Below, piece after piece: positions 33,816-41,919 of a DNA stretch of 64,000 bases. The notes below the pieces were generated by a model. That model was not told where the DNA came from, did no database searches, and was given only the letters and a program-made list of their open reading frames with translations. Each line of letters begins with the position of its first letter. Positions within the stretch are counted from its first letter, which is position 1. Position numbers and translations under genes: made by a program. Source of the stretch: Chloroflexota bacterium (lineage in GTDB: Bacteria > Chloroflexota > Anaerolineae > Aggregatilineales > Phototrophicaceae); contig JAIUNI010000020.1 in NCBI GenBank assembly GCA_020161935.1, positions 23,796-87,795 on the forward strand, given 5' to 3'.

Positions 33816-33843
33816 TTGACATAGTGAGTAATTTAGATACAAT
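33816..33843 (+). promoter_or_regulatory. Sigma-70 promoter of the ArsR-DUF2087 gene
   Basis: TTGACA (33816-33821), a 16-nt spacer and TACAAT (33838-33843). The perfect -35 and near-perfect -10 make this one of the clearest promoters in the window. The operator palindromes abut it directly downstream. Confidence 0.75.
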
Positions 33844-33869
33844 TCTAATTAGATATTCGTCTAATTAGA
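33844..33869. promoter_or_regulatory. Paired operator palindromes (TCTAATTAGA x2)
   Basis: Two identical perfect 10-bp palindromes, TCTAATTAGA, at 33844-33853 and 33860-33869, centres 16 bp apart. They cover the predicted transcription start and end just before the ribosome-binding site AGAGAGG. Their position suggests repression by the ArsR-type protein encoded immediately downstream. Confidence 0.7.
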
Positions 33870-33880
33870 GAGGATTGGAA

Positions 33881-34507
33881 ATGGATGCGGGGCAGAGCGA
33901 AGACCTGTTGAAGCTGCTTAAGGCGGTGGCAGATGAAAACCGGCTGCGGATGGTGAGCTTGCTCAGTGAACGGGCGTATACCGTGAGTGAACTAGCAGGT
34001 GTATTTGACCTGACCGAGCCGACAGTATCGCATCATGTCAGTAAGTTACACGCAGCGGGTTTACTGCGGTTGAAGATGGAAGGCAACCAGCGGTTCTACA
34101 GCATTAATGAGAAGCGTTTATCAACCTTCAAGTTTTATGTCAACGCGATTGAACAGCGGTTTACCAAACTGGAAAAGGCAAAGCCGGATACGACGTGGAT
34201 TGAGGCGCTGGATTGGAGCGAGAGTGATAAGAAGATCCTGCGGGATTATACCCGCGACGGAAAACTCGTGCAGATGCCGGTAAAGGATGCAAAGGCGCTG
34301 GTGATCTTGCGCTGGTTGGTGACCAAATTTGAGCAGGGGAAGCAGTACACCGAGAAGCAGATCAACACGATTTTGGGCGAGGCCCACGAGGACTACGCGA
34401 CGCTGCGGCGGACGCTGGTGGACTACGGCTATATGCGGCGGGAACGGGGCGGCAGCGTTTACTGGCTGACACCGGAGGATGAGAAGGTCGAGCCGAAGTT
34501 CCATTGA
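33881..34507 (+). CDS. ArsR-family regulator with C-terminal DUF2087 domain
   Basis: A 208-residue protein. ATG 33881 is used, with AGAGAGG 7 nt upstream. The N-terminal winged helix is LLKAVADENRLRMVSLLSERAYTVSELAGVFDLTEPTVSHHVSKLHAAGLLRLKMEGNQRFYSI. The C-terminal DUF2087 is KILRDYTRDGKLVQMPVK ... RWLVTKFEQGKQYTEKQINTIL ... LRRTLVDYGYMRRE. There is no metal-binding Cys pair. It probably represses its own promoter through the paired palindromes. The ligand and other targets are unknown. Confidence 0.92.
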   Translation: MDAGQSEDLLKLLKAVADENRLRMVSLLSERAYTVSELAGVFDLTEPTVSHHVSKLHAAGLLRLKMEGNQRFYSINEKRLSTFKFYVNAIEQRFTKLEKAKPDTTWIEALDWSESDKKILRDYTRDGKLVQMPVKDAKALVILRWLVTKFEQGKQYTEKQINTILGEAHEDYATLRRTLVDYGYMRRERGGSVYWLTPEDEKVEPKFH

Positions 34508-34627
34508 AGGCAGGATACAAAACATCCAGATACGAAGAAGCAAAGGCGCAAGGTTTTCAAACGAAGGCAGCGGTTCACTTATCCTCTGCCCTCGTTTTAT
34601 TGGTTCGGCGTAATTATATTCTTAAGG

Positions 34628-34656
34628 TTGCCTGTTATCACCTGTTTAACAGGCAA
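34628..34656. terminator. Hairpin between convergent genes
   Basis: TTGCCTGTT and AACAGGCAA form a perfect 9-bp stem around an 11-nt loop directly beyond the minus-strand stop at 34657. There is little T run, so it may serve both the ArsR-DUF2087 gene and the LytM/GH gene. Confidence 0.5.
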
Positions 34657-36573
34657 TTAGGCGCTTAAGAAGCGGTCATAAAAGGGCTGCTTGGGTTGGT
34701 CGTTCTGGTTGACGAGGCCAAACCCGTTGTGCATCGTATCCGCCCAGCCATACCACACGCAGCAGGCCACTTTGCCGGAATACAATGTTTTGAGCCGATT
34801 GATGAAGCCAACCGCGTAGTCCGCCACGTCGTTTGGCGGATCGTTCGGACGATCTAGCACGCCCCACTCGGTAATCCAGACCTGCGCCCCCGGCATCACT
34901 TTGGTGTAGGCATCTATATCCTCGTCGATGCTGCCAAACGGGCTGTACTTGTTGCCGACTGGCCCACGCCCATAGGAATGACAGGCGATGGCATCCGGTA
35001 AGATGCCGCCGGGCAGGGCTGCAACAGTGGCACGGGCATAATTGCCACCTTGAAACGGCCCACCCACATGCCCACCCGTGATGATTTTAACTTTGGTATC
35101 CACCGCACGAATGGCTTTTATGCTTTCGGACAGCAAGTAGGCGTAGTCTGTGGGCTGCATCGGCACGGCGGCACTGGCGATATTCATGGGGGTATCCTGC
35201 TCGTTCCAAATCTGGTAAGCGGTTACCCAACCTGTGGAGACAAAACGTGCGGCAATGCGGCGGGCAAAGTCCGCAAATTTGGCTGTTAGCTCACGCCATT
35301 TGCCCGTATCCATATTCGGCCAGACATAGCCCGCGCCTTCGCCGTAGGTTTGGTGGGTCAGGACGAGGATGACCTTTAATCCCGCGTTGGCGTAGGCTTG
35401 GATGTAGGGCGCATACAGATTATAGGCGGCATCAAGGTCGGTGGAGCCGCGCCCCATCGACACGGAATAGGCAAAGCGGACGAAGCCGGTACCTTTCATA
35501 CGGGCGGCGGCTGGCTTGCCGAGGCGGTGGAGGATGTCGAGGTTAATGCCGGTCATGTTAAGGGCATTCAGGCCACCGGTTTCGTCTGCCATCAAGTAGG
35601 GGGCAGATGCATAGCCTTCGACGGTTTGCGGCGAGCGGATTTTGATCCACTGATTTTCTTTGCCGACTTTGAGCAGCGTTCGACCGTGCGGCTCTAGGGT
35701 TTCAATGCGGTCGAAGGGGGTTAGCTGCCCGATGACTTTGAAGTCGGTGCCGGGGCGTTCACGGATGCGTAGGCCGGTGACATTGATCTTAAGGAGCAAG
35801 CCCTGCCAGTAAATCATCATGGTTGGGTCAACGACGTTGGGCAGGATGTAACCCGATAAGCCTTTTCCCGGCTGCTGGACAACCACTTTGATGGATTGGG
35901 TAGCGGAACCGGACTCGCCGATGACATCACCGACTTTGACGGATTGACCGATGGTAACGCGGATGTTATTGAGACGCGCGTAGGTGGTGACGTAGCTTTG
36001 ACCGCCCATAGTGGTTGAGATTTGCGCGTACTGCCCGTAACCCAAGTTGTTGGCGATGCGGACGACGCTGGTTACGACACCGGCTGCACCGGCGCGGATG
36101 GGCGTGGTGAGGGGGGCGTAAACGTCAATGCCTTCGTTTGGACGTGTTTCTGTGGTGGTGGTTTCGTTGAAGCCGCGCGTGATGCTGGCGGGACGTGCAT
36201 CGGACATCCATTCCAACGTAAAGCGGTCGCTGATATTGCCGGGGCTGATCTTTTCGCCGTAACGGTCGGTGAGGGTGATGCGCTGTTGCAAGATGGCGGC
36301 GAGTTCAGCGGGGGTGGCGGCGCGAATGACATCCACACGCACGACCGAGGGGTAGACGCGGCGGATATGGGAAAGCGCGTCATTACCCACCCATACGCCG
36401 GGGGCTTGAACGGCGGTGATATTGCGATAGCGGTTGAGATCGTTGCCAGCCGGAGAGCGTACGATGACGACGCGGCTGAAAGCCTTTGTGTATGCGTCGG
36501 TCGCTTTGAGCCAATTTAGGAAGTCGAGGTTGGGTAGTACGAGCGCGTGGGAGATGGGGGGCTGCGTCGTCAT
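34657..36573 (-). CDS. Multidomain protein: LytM-like, SH3 and glycoside hydrolase-like domains
   Basis: A 638-residue protein starting at ATG 36573 with AGGAAG upstream. Four regions can be read. About 1-110 is unassigned. About 140-235 is LytM/M23-like (EGIDVYAPLTTPIRAGAAGVV, IRVTIGQSVKVGDVIGESG) but lacks the zinc His residues. About 264-327 is a bacterial SH3 domain (GLRIRERPGTDFKVIG). About 340-638 is a clan-A GH-like domain with YQIWNEQDTP (Glu458) and VWITEWGVLD (Glu569) as candidate acid/base and nucleophile. No signal peptide is visible, which is odd for such domains. It may bind and cleave glycans; the substrate is unknown. Confidence 0.75.
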   Translation of the reverse strand: MTTQPPISHALVLPNLDFLNWLKATDAYTKAFSRVVIVRSPAGNDLNRYRNITAVQAPGVWVGNDALSHIRRVYPSVVRVDVIRAATPAELAAILQQRITLTDRYGEKISPGNISDRFTLEWMSDARPASITRGFNETTTTETRPNEGIDVYAPLTTPIRAGAAGVVTSVVRIANNLGYGQYAQISTTMGGQSYVTTYARLNNIRVTIGQSVKVGDVIGESGSATQSIKVVVQQPGKGLSGYILPNVVDPTMMIYWQGLLLKINVTGLRIRERPGTDFKVIGQLTPFDRIETLEPHGRTLLKVGKENQWIKIRSPQTVEGYASAPYLMADETGGLNALNMTGINLDILHRLGKPAAARMKGTGFVRFAYSVSMGRGSTDLDAAYNLYAPYIQAYANAGLKVILVLTHQTYGEGAGYVWPNMDTGKWRELTAKFADFARRIAARFVSTGWVTAYQIWNEQDTPMNIASAAVPMQPTDYAYLLSESIKAIRAVDTKVKIITGGHVGGPFQGGNYARATVAALPGGILPDAIACHSYGRGPVGNKYSPFGSIDEDIDAYTKVMPGAQVWITEWGVLDRPNDPPNDVADYAVGFINRLKTLYSGKVACCVWYGWADTMHNGFGLVNQNDQPKQPFYDRFLSA

Positions 36574-36708
36574 AGGTCTTCCTCCGTAGTCGTCCTGAAA
36601 AGGCCGATTGTACCGCACCAATCGTTACCACCGCGTACAATTCGGCTGCGATGTTTATTTTAGCAGTATAGGCGCTGGACTTGGTTGCCGATAGGGTATT
36701 ACAAAAGT

Positions 36709-37407
36709 CTAATGCTTGTGCTGGCTTTGAGGATATGCATGTTTATGGGCATACTGTGTTTTGTAGAGCCATACGCCGACGAACTGGGCGAGCAACAGGA
36801 CGACTGCCAAAATAATCGTCAGCAAGATGAAGGAACGTTCGCGGTGACTGAACTGTTGGTATAGGACAGTGTGTATAAATACGAGTAGCGCGAGCAGGTA
36901 GTTAAAGCGTTGGAGAAACTTCCAGCGTTTGCCTTTGAAACGGCGCAGCGAGAAGTCATTCGAGATGACCAGCAGAAGCACAAGAATGACGGTGGCAACG
37001 AGGCCGAGGTTGTTGCTGATGCCGCCCGGCGTGAGCAGCAGGTCGTAACCCGCGCCGCCTGTTTTGGGGCGTAGGAACAGGTCGATGATGTTCCCGCGTG
37101 TCCGTTCGGCAATGGCGCAGACCACATGAACGCAGCCGGTGATGCCCGCCCAGATGCCAACATCACGCCGGAGATCGAGGTTAACAGGGTTACGGCGTTG
37201 GTGGAGCAGTTTATATGGGCCAATGAGCAGCGAAAAGACAATGAAGCTCAGTGATAGATACCCGCAGCCGAGCGTGAGGACATAGACCCAATCGGCGTAT
37301 GGGGTATAGAGGTGGATAATAAAACAGGCGCTTATTGTTAGCAGCGTGAGGATGAAATGGGTACGCCACCGCTGCCAACCGATGTTTAACGATGAGAGAC
37401 GTAACAT
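36709..37407 (-). CDS. Ferric reductase-like transmembrane protein (MsrQ-like)
   Basis: A 232-residue protein with six hydrophobic segments. His residues in GCVHVVCAI and LVFIHTVLYQQ on neighbouring helices are candidate heme ligands of the ferric-reductase/MsrQ domain. There is no flavin or NADPH domain. MsrQ normally partners a sulfite-oxidase-family enzyme (MsrP); such an enzyme is encoded 13 kb away at 23095, but a partnership is only a guess. The C-terminus is His-rich. Confidence 0.72.
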   Translation of the reverse strand: MLRLSSLNIGWQRWRTHFILTLLTISACFIIHLYTPYADWVYVLTLGCGYLSLSFIVFSLLIGPYKLLHQRRNPVNLDLRRDVGIWAGITGCVHVVCAIAERTRGNIIDLFLRPKTGGAGYDLLLTPGGISNNLGLVATVILVLLLVISNDFSLRRFKGKRWKFLQRFNYLLALLVFIHTVLYQQFSHRERSFILLTIILAVVLLLAQFVGVWLYKTQYAHKHAYPQSQHKH

Positions 37408-37497
37408 AGGTGCTGTGATTACTGAATACCCGGTATGGAATGTATTGCGCTAAACGTTGATTATAAACTCTCACATTACGATTGGCGTAATCCATGT

Positions 37498-37527
37498 TTG
37501 TTTTCGGGTATGGGTATGCCGTATAAT
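37498..37527 (+). promoter_or_regulatory. Promoter of the Ser/Thr kinase gene
   Basis: TTGTTT (37498-37503), an 18-nt spacer and TATAAT (37522-37527), 38 nt before the kinase ATG. Confidence 0.55.
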
Positions 37528-37565
37528 CACCAAAGGGCGTGCCTGCCCTGCAATGAGGAATCGCT

Positions 37566-39734
37566 ATGGCAGATGAGCTAATCGGCAAAACAATTGGCGG
37601 CTATGAAATTCAAGATGTGATCGGTCGCGGGGGTATGGCAACCGTTTTCCGGGCGCATCAGGTCTCTATGAATCGCTCGGTCGCCATGAAGGTGCTGCCT
37701 GAGCAGTACGTCAGCGACGACACTTATATCCAACGATTTAATCAAGAAGTGGCGATTGTTGCCAAGCTGGAACACCGCAATATTGTGCCGGTGCATGATT
37801 ACGGTGAGTACAACGGTCAGCCGTATATTGTGATGCGCTATATGTCCGGCGGCTCGGTGGATGATTTGCTGAAGAATGGGCCGCTTGAACTGGAAACGGT
37901 GGCGAATATCGTTGAGCAAATTGCCCCAGCGTTGGATTATGCCCACAGTAAGAATGTGCTGCACCGTGATTTGAAGCCGAGCAACGTGCTGCTGGATGAC
38001 GATGGCGGAGCGTACCTGACGGACTTCGGAATCGCGCGGGTGCTGGGCGAACAGGCGCATTCGGGCATTACGACGCAAGGGGTGGTTGGTACACCGAGTT
38101 ATATGAGTCCTGAGCAAGCACAGGGTATGCCGCTGGATGGGCGCAGTGATATTTACGCGCTGGGCGTGATGCTGTTCGAGCTGGTGACGGGGCGCAGACC
38201 GTTCGAAAGTGATACACCCTACGGCATCGCGGTGCTGCAAGTGACGACCCCGCCGCCTTCCCCGCGCAGTTTGAACCCCATCCTGTCGTTCGCTGTTGAG
38301 GAAGTTATTTATAAAGCACTGCGGAAGAAGCGAGAAGAACGCTTCCCGAACGCGGTGGCACTGGCGGAAGCGCTCAAACGGGCGCTGAATAAGCCGGTGA
38401 TGTCGATGCACGACACGCAGCCGAACTTCCAACGACCGAGCGCACCGGAACCTTCACCGCCGCCGGTGCAGCAGGTCGCCAGCGCACCGCCCCCTGTAGC
38501 ATACAGTGTGCCGATGGCACCGGTTACGCCGAACCCCGCGACCAGCGGTTATACGCCGGGTTATGTGCAGCAGCCACGCCGCAAGAAGCGACCGGGGAAC
38601 ATCTGGGCGAGCGCTGCACTCGGCGGGTTAATCGGATGCGGTTTGCTGGCGCTGGTGGTGCTGATTGTGACGATTGTCGTCAGCAACATTAACCAACGCG
38701 CGAATGAGGTAACGACGACACAACAAGGGCCTTCGACAGCGGATGGTTCAGGAGACGCACAATCGGGTACGATGCCAACACTTGACCCGACGAGCGCGGC
38801 TGGACGTTCGACACTTATTCCGCCGACAAGAACGCCGCTTGGCACGCCAGAGATTGCGCCAGTGGGGGTGCGGGCGACGGAAGGGGTGGGCGAGGCGCTG
38901 CAAGCGATTGGCGGCACACTGGTTTACTTTGACCAGCGCGATGGCAACTATGAGGTTTATAAGATTGATCTGGCTTCAGGTGCTGAAACCCAACTGACGA
39001 CTGATAGTGATGTTGATGATTACCCTGCGGTTTCGCCGGACGGCACAATGATCGCGTTCCAGTCTGATCGGGACGGCGACTTTGACATTTATCTGATGGA
39101 TATGGATGGCGGTAACGTGCGTAAGCTGACGGATAACAACGTTCTTGATAACGTTCCCGGCTGGACACCCGATGGTGAACAAGTCATTTTCTCGTCGGAT
39201 ACGCGCAACGACGGCACGTTTGATGTGTATGCGATCAACCCCGATGGCAGCGGCTTGACGCAAATTTTCAGCAATAATCAGCGCAACAGCCACCCGCGCT
39301 TTAACCCCGATATGACCGAACTGGTGTTTACGACCGGTACGCCGCGCGACAGCGCCAAGTGGGAAATCGGGCATTATGCGGTGGAAACGGATACCTTCCG
39401 GCTGCTGACGGATAACGCAAGCCGCGACCGTTCGCCAGCGTACAGTCCTGACGGCAGCACGATTCTATTTTTGACTGGCGGCATTAACGGCGGGACGGTG
39501 AACGGCGATTCTGCGCTGGCGGTGATGGACGCGGACGGCAGCAATGCGCGTATTCTGTATGACGGCGTGGGCTTGGAGTGGGGCGCGGATTACAGCCCTG
39601 ACGGTCGCTATATTTCGTTCACGAGTGTGTCGCCGATTACGGGGCGGGACGAGGTGTTCGTCATGAACGCGGACGGTACAAATATCCTGCAAGTGACCAG
39701 TGACGGCGGGCAGGTGGCAAGCTGGGTTCCGTAG
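37566..39734 (+). CDS. Ser/Thr protein kinase with extracytoplasmic beta-propeller
   Basis: A 722-residue protein; GAGGA precedes the start. The kinase domain (about 13-275) has the Gly-rich loop GRGGMATVF, Lys42 in VAMKVL, catalytic VLHRDLKPSNVLL, LTDFGIA and the activation-segment GTPSYMSPEQA, so it should be active. A Pro-rich juxtamembrane stretch and one membrane helix (about 346-375) follow, then a Thr-rich linker. From about 450 there are TolB/PD40-type repeats (YPAVSPDGTMIAFQSDRDGDFDIYLMD and similar), a sensor-like propeller. The ligand is unknown. The layout is that of PASTA-less bacterial sensor kinases. Confidence 0.94.
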   Translation: MADELIGKTIGGYEIQDVIGRGGMATVFRAHQVSMNRSVAMKVLPEQYVSDDTYIQRFNQEVAIVAKLEHRNIVPVHDYGEYNGQPYIVMRYMSGGSVDDLLKNGPLELETVANIVEQIAPALDYAHSKNVLHRDLKPSNVLLDDDGGAYLTDFGIARVLGEQAHSGITTQGVVGTPSYMSPEQAQGMPLDGRSDIYALGVMLFELVTGRRPFESDTPYGIAVLQVTTPPPSPRSLNPILSFAVEEVIYKALRKKREERFPNAVALAEALKRALNKPVMSMHDTQPNFQRPSAPEPSPPPVQQVASAPPPVAYSVPMAPVTPNPATSGYTPGYVQQPRRKKRPGNIWASAALGGLIGCGLLALVVLIVTIVVSNINQRANEVTTTQQGPSTADGSGDAQSGTMPTLDPTSAAGRSTLIPPTRTPLGTPEIAPVGVRATEGVGEALQAIGGTLVYFDQRDGNYEVYKIDLASGAETQLTTDSDVDDYPAVSPDGTMIAFQSDRDGDFDIYLMDMDGGNVRKLTDNNVLDNVPGWTPDGEQVIFSSDTRNDGTFDVYAINPDGSGLTQIFSNNQRNSHPRFNPDMTELVFTTGTPRDSAKWEIGHYAVETDTFRLLTDNASRDRSPAYSPDGSTILFLTGGINGGTVNGDSALAVMDADGSNARILYDGVGLEWGADYSPDGRYISFTSVSPITGRDEVFVMNADGTNILQVTSDGGQVASWVP

Positions 39735-39747
39735 TGAACGGGAAAGA

Positions 39748-39830
39748 TCAACCGTAGAGACGCGGAGAACGCAGAGAAATACAAAGGCGATTCACCACAG
39801 AGACAGAGAGAACACAGAGGAAATGCAGAG
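39748..39830 (+). repeat. Copies of the GCAGAGACGCAGAG dispersed repeat
   Basis: Two degenerate units, CAACCGTAGAGACGCGGAGA and TTCACCACAGAGACAGAGAG, follow the kinase stop in plus orientation. The gap otherwise holds only AT-rich sequence before the GntR gene. Confidence 0.75.
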
Positions 39831-39888
39831 TTTTTGGGAAGTTAGATTTATTAGTTGACGTGCGCGACGTTAAATTGTTCGGGTGTTT

Positions 39889-40569
39889 ATGAGTAGTGGG
39901 CGGCAGGGCTATGGCGGCGAGGCTGGCGCAACCCGCGCGGAGATTGTCGCCGAGCAAATTAAGCAGGCTATTCGTGCTGGCGCGTATGGCAGCGGGCAGC
40001 GGTTAGTTGAACTCATGCTGGCTGCGAAGCTCAACGTGAGCCAGAACACGGTGCGGGATGCGCTGCGTCTGTTGGAATCGGCAGGGTGGGTGGTTAAGCG
40101 TGCGCGGCATGGCGTATACGTACGCTCATTCACGCGGGACGAGGCTGAAGAACTGTACTCGTTGTGGCAGGCAATCGAGGGATTGGCGCTGCAATGGGTG
40201 ATGAAAACGGCCAATAAAAAAGACTTGACGCAGCTTTCCCGCCTCATTCAAATTGCGCGGAAGGATATGCTGGACGGCGAACTGGAAGAGTCGACCGAGG
40301 CGATTTTTCAGTTTCATATGATGATCGGGCAGATTTGCGGCAAGGCACAGACGCGGGAACTGCTGGCAAGCCTGCACAACCGTATTTACCTGCTCGAAAT
40401 TATCCGGCAGATGCGCGCACCCCGCAGTTTGCACAGCCAAGAGGAACGGCTGAATCTTTACGATAAGTTGGTATCACTGATTGCGATGAGCCAATTTGCT
40501 GACGCGCAAAAACTGCTAGCCCATTTGATTCAAAGTGATTGTGATACGCTGCTGCCGCTGCTGGATTAA
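39889..40569 (+). CDS. GntR-family transcriptional regulator (FadR/FCD type)
   Basis: A 226-residue protein. ATG 39889 is chosen; GTG 39883 is possible. The winged helix reads IKQAIRAGAYGSGQRLVELMLAAKLNVSQNTVRDALRLLESAGWV, followed by an all-helical FCD ligand domain (DEAEELYSLWQAIEGLAL ... FQFHMMIGQICGKAQTRELL). It probably senses a small organic acid. The stop shares the palindromic TTAA with the convergent MBL gene, whose product is a candidate functional neighbour. Confidence 0.9.
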   Translation: MSSGRQGYGGEAGATRAEIVAEQIKQAIRAGAYGSGQRLVELMLAAKLNVSQNTVRDALRLLESAGWVVKRARHGVYVRSFTRDEAEELYSLWQAIEGLALQWVMKTANKKDLTQLSRLIQIARKDMLDGELEESTEAIFQFHMMIGQICGKAQTRELLASLHNRIYLLEIIRQMRAPRSLHSQEERLNLYDKLVSLIAMSQFADAQKLLAHLIQSDCDTLLPLLD

Positions 40570-41435
40570 CCCCTATTTTGCAGTTTATAACCGGCTGCCA
40601 AACCTTCGATAAATGAGAGGGTGTCCTCGTCCGGCGGCGACCCTGTGCGGGTTTGGACAGCCTCTTTAACAGCTTCTACATCACCAGCCAGTTCATCGAC
40701 TAAATTCCCGGCGAGGCGCATTTTGTCGGTTAGGGCGACCAGTTCTGTTCGCGACATGACGGTTGGGGTATGACCCTCGATGTAGTAGTTGGCATCAAAG
40801 CTGAGGATAGTGTCGATCAAGGGGAATAAGCGCGACTTCGTATAGTGGCGGACGGGTGTGTATAGCGCGTCATAGAGGCAGTCACCGAGGAACAAGACAC
40901 GGTCGGGCAGGATGTGCATGACGCAGGCATCGTGGGCGTGGTCGCCGCCGACATGCTGCATGTGGACACTTACCCCGCCGAGGTGAATATCTAGCTTGTC
41001 GTGGAAGATGATTTGCGGGGCGATAATTTTGATGCTGCGGGGTTCGGGCAGCTCAATCTTGATATTGTCAGCACAAAAGGCGATTTCAGCGCCTTCGCGT
41101 ACCCGTTGGTCGAGTGCTTCGTCCGTCCATTTATAGGCGGCCTGAATAGCGATTTGGTCGGCGGTCAGGGCGTGGGCGATGATGGGGATGTCCAGTTCAT
41201 CCGCGCCGAAGATGTGATCCCAATGCCAGTGGGTGAGGGCGGCCAACCGGGGGGCAGGAACGTTCTCGGCTTTTAGCGCGTCGAGGAACAACCGCGCGTG
41301 GGCTGATGAGGCGGCTGCGTCCAACATGAGTGTGTCATTCGTGCCGACGACGGCGCAGAGCGAGGGGCGGTCGGGCGCACCCGGCGACATCCAATAGACG
41401 TGATCGGTCAGGCGGGTGAGCGTGGTTTCTGGCAC
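40566..41435 (-). CDS. MBL-fold metallo-hydrolase
   Basis: A 289-residue metallo-beta-lactamase-fold protein. The core motif ALTHWHWDHIFGADE corresponds to HxHxDH, with HVGGDHAHDACVMHI and LFLGDCLYD providing further metal ligands, and YYIEGHTP the last His. It likely hydrolyses an ester or thioester. It overlaps the GntR gene by 4 bp tail to tail. The DCC-family gene lies 14 bp upstream on the same strand, so the two may be an operon. Confidence 0.9.
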   Translation of the reverse strand: MPETTLTRLTDHVYWMSPGAPDRPSLCAVVGTNDTLMLDAAASSAHARLFLDALKAENVPAPRLAALTHWHWDHIFGADELDIPIIAHALTADQIAIQAAYKWTDEALDQRVREGAEIAFCADNIKIELPEPRSIKIIAPQIIFHDKLDIHLGGVSVHMQHVGGDHAHDACVMHILPDRVLFLGDCLYDALYTPVRHYTKSRLFPLIDTILSFDANYYIEGHTPTVMSRTELVALTDKMRLAGNLVDELAGDVEAVKEAVQTRTGSPPDEDTLSFIEGLAAGYKLQNRG

Positions 41436-41449
41436 GGGTTACTCGCAGG

Positions 41450-41842
41450 TTAAGTGTGGATTTTGCAGGAGCCGTCTTCGCAAACGGGCATTCCGAACAG
41501 GCGGTTGATGCGGTAGCGATTACGGGCGATGAACTTATAAACGGCGCTGCCTAGCGTATCCATACCCGGTAATTGAAGCAACAACCAGAAGGGAAAGCCG
41601 AGCGGCAGTTCACGCAGCATCCGGCGCACGGCAGGGAAGCCGCCGATGAGCTGACCGTCCGGCGTGACAAGGTGCATTTGCCCCATCGCTATTTCGTAGT
41701 CGAGGGTGGGGTAGCGGCTGTTGACCTCGTTCCAGTCGTGGATATTCAGGAATTCGACGCGGTGAAGCCAATCCAGCGCTCGTACGGTGCGGCGGGTTTG
41801 GTTGCAGATGACGCAGTAGCCATCGTAAATCGCAGTAACCAT
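41450..41842 (-). CDS. DCC-family thiol-disulfide oxidoreductase-like protein (DUF393)
   Basis: A 130-residue protein starting at ATG 41842; an in-frame TTG lies three codons upstream. It begins VTAIYDGYCVICNQTRRTVRALD, the DGxCxxC motif of the DCC family, here DGYCVIC. Later YEIAMGQMHLVTPDGQLIGGFPAVRRML is also typical. The redox role is inferred from the CxxC. It lies 14 bp upstream of the MBL gene. Confidence 0.88.
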   Translation of the reverse strand: MVTAIYDGYCVICNQTRRTVRALDWLHRVEFLNIHDWNEVNSRYPTLDYEIAMGQMHLVTPDGQLIGGFPAVRRMLRELPLGFPFWLLLQLPGMDTLGSAVYKFIARNRYRINRLFGMPVCEDGSCKIHT

Positions 41843-41919
41843 TCCATGCAACTTTCTACTTTGTGAAAGTAAGCACAGTGTACCATGAATTTGATTAGTA
41901 CTGCATCAGAATGACGTGC

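Noticed and set aside
36140..36200. Active M23 endopeptidase in the LytM-like domain
   Set aside because: All three histidine positions of the zinc site are replaced, so only a binding role is supported.
36022..36519. 165-codon plus-strand frame inside the LytM/GH gene
   Set aside because: Shadow of the GC-rich minus-strand gene; no RBS or family resemblance.
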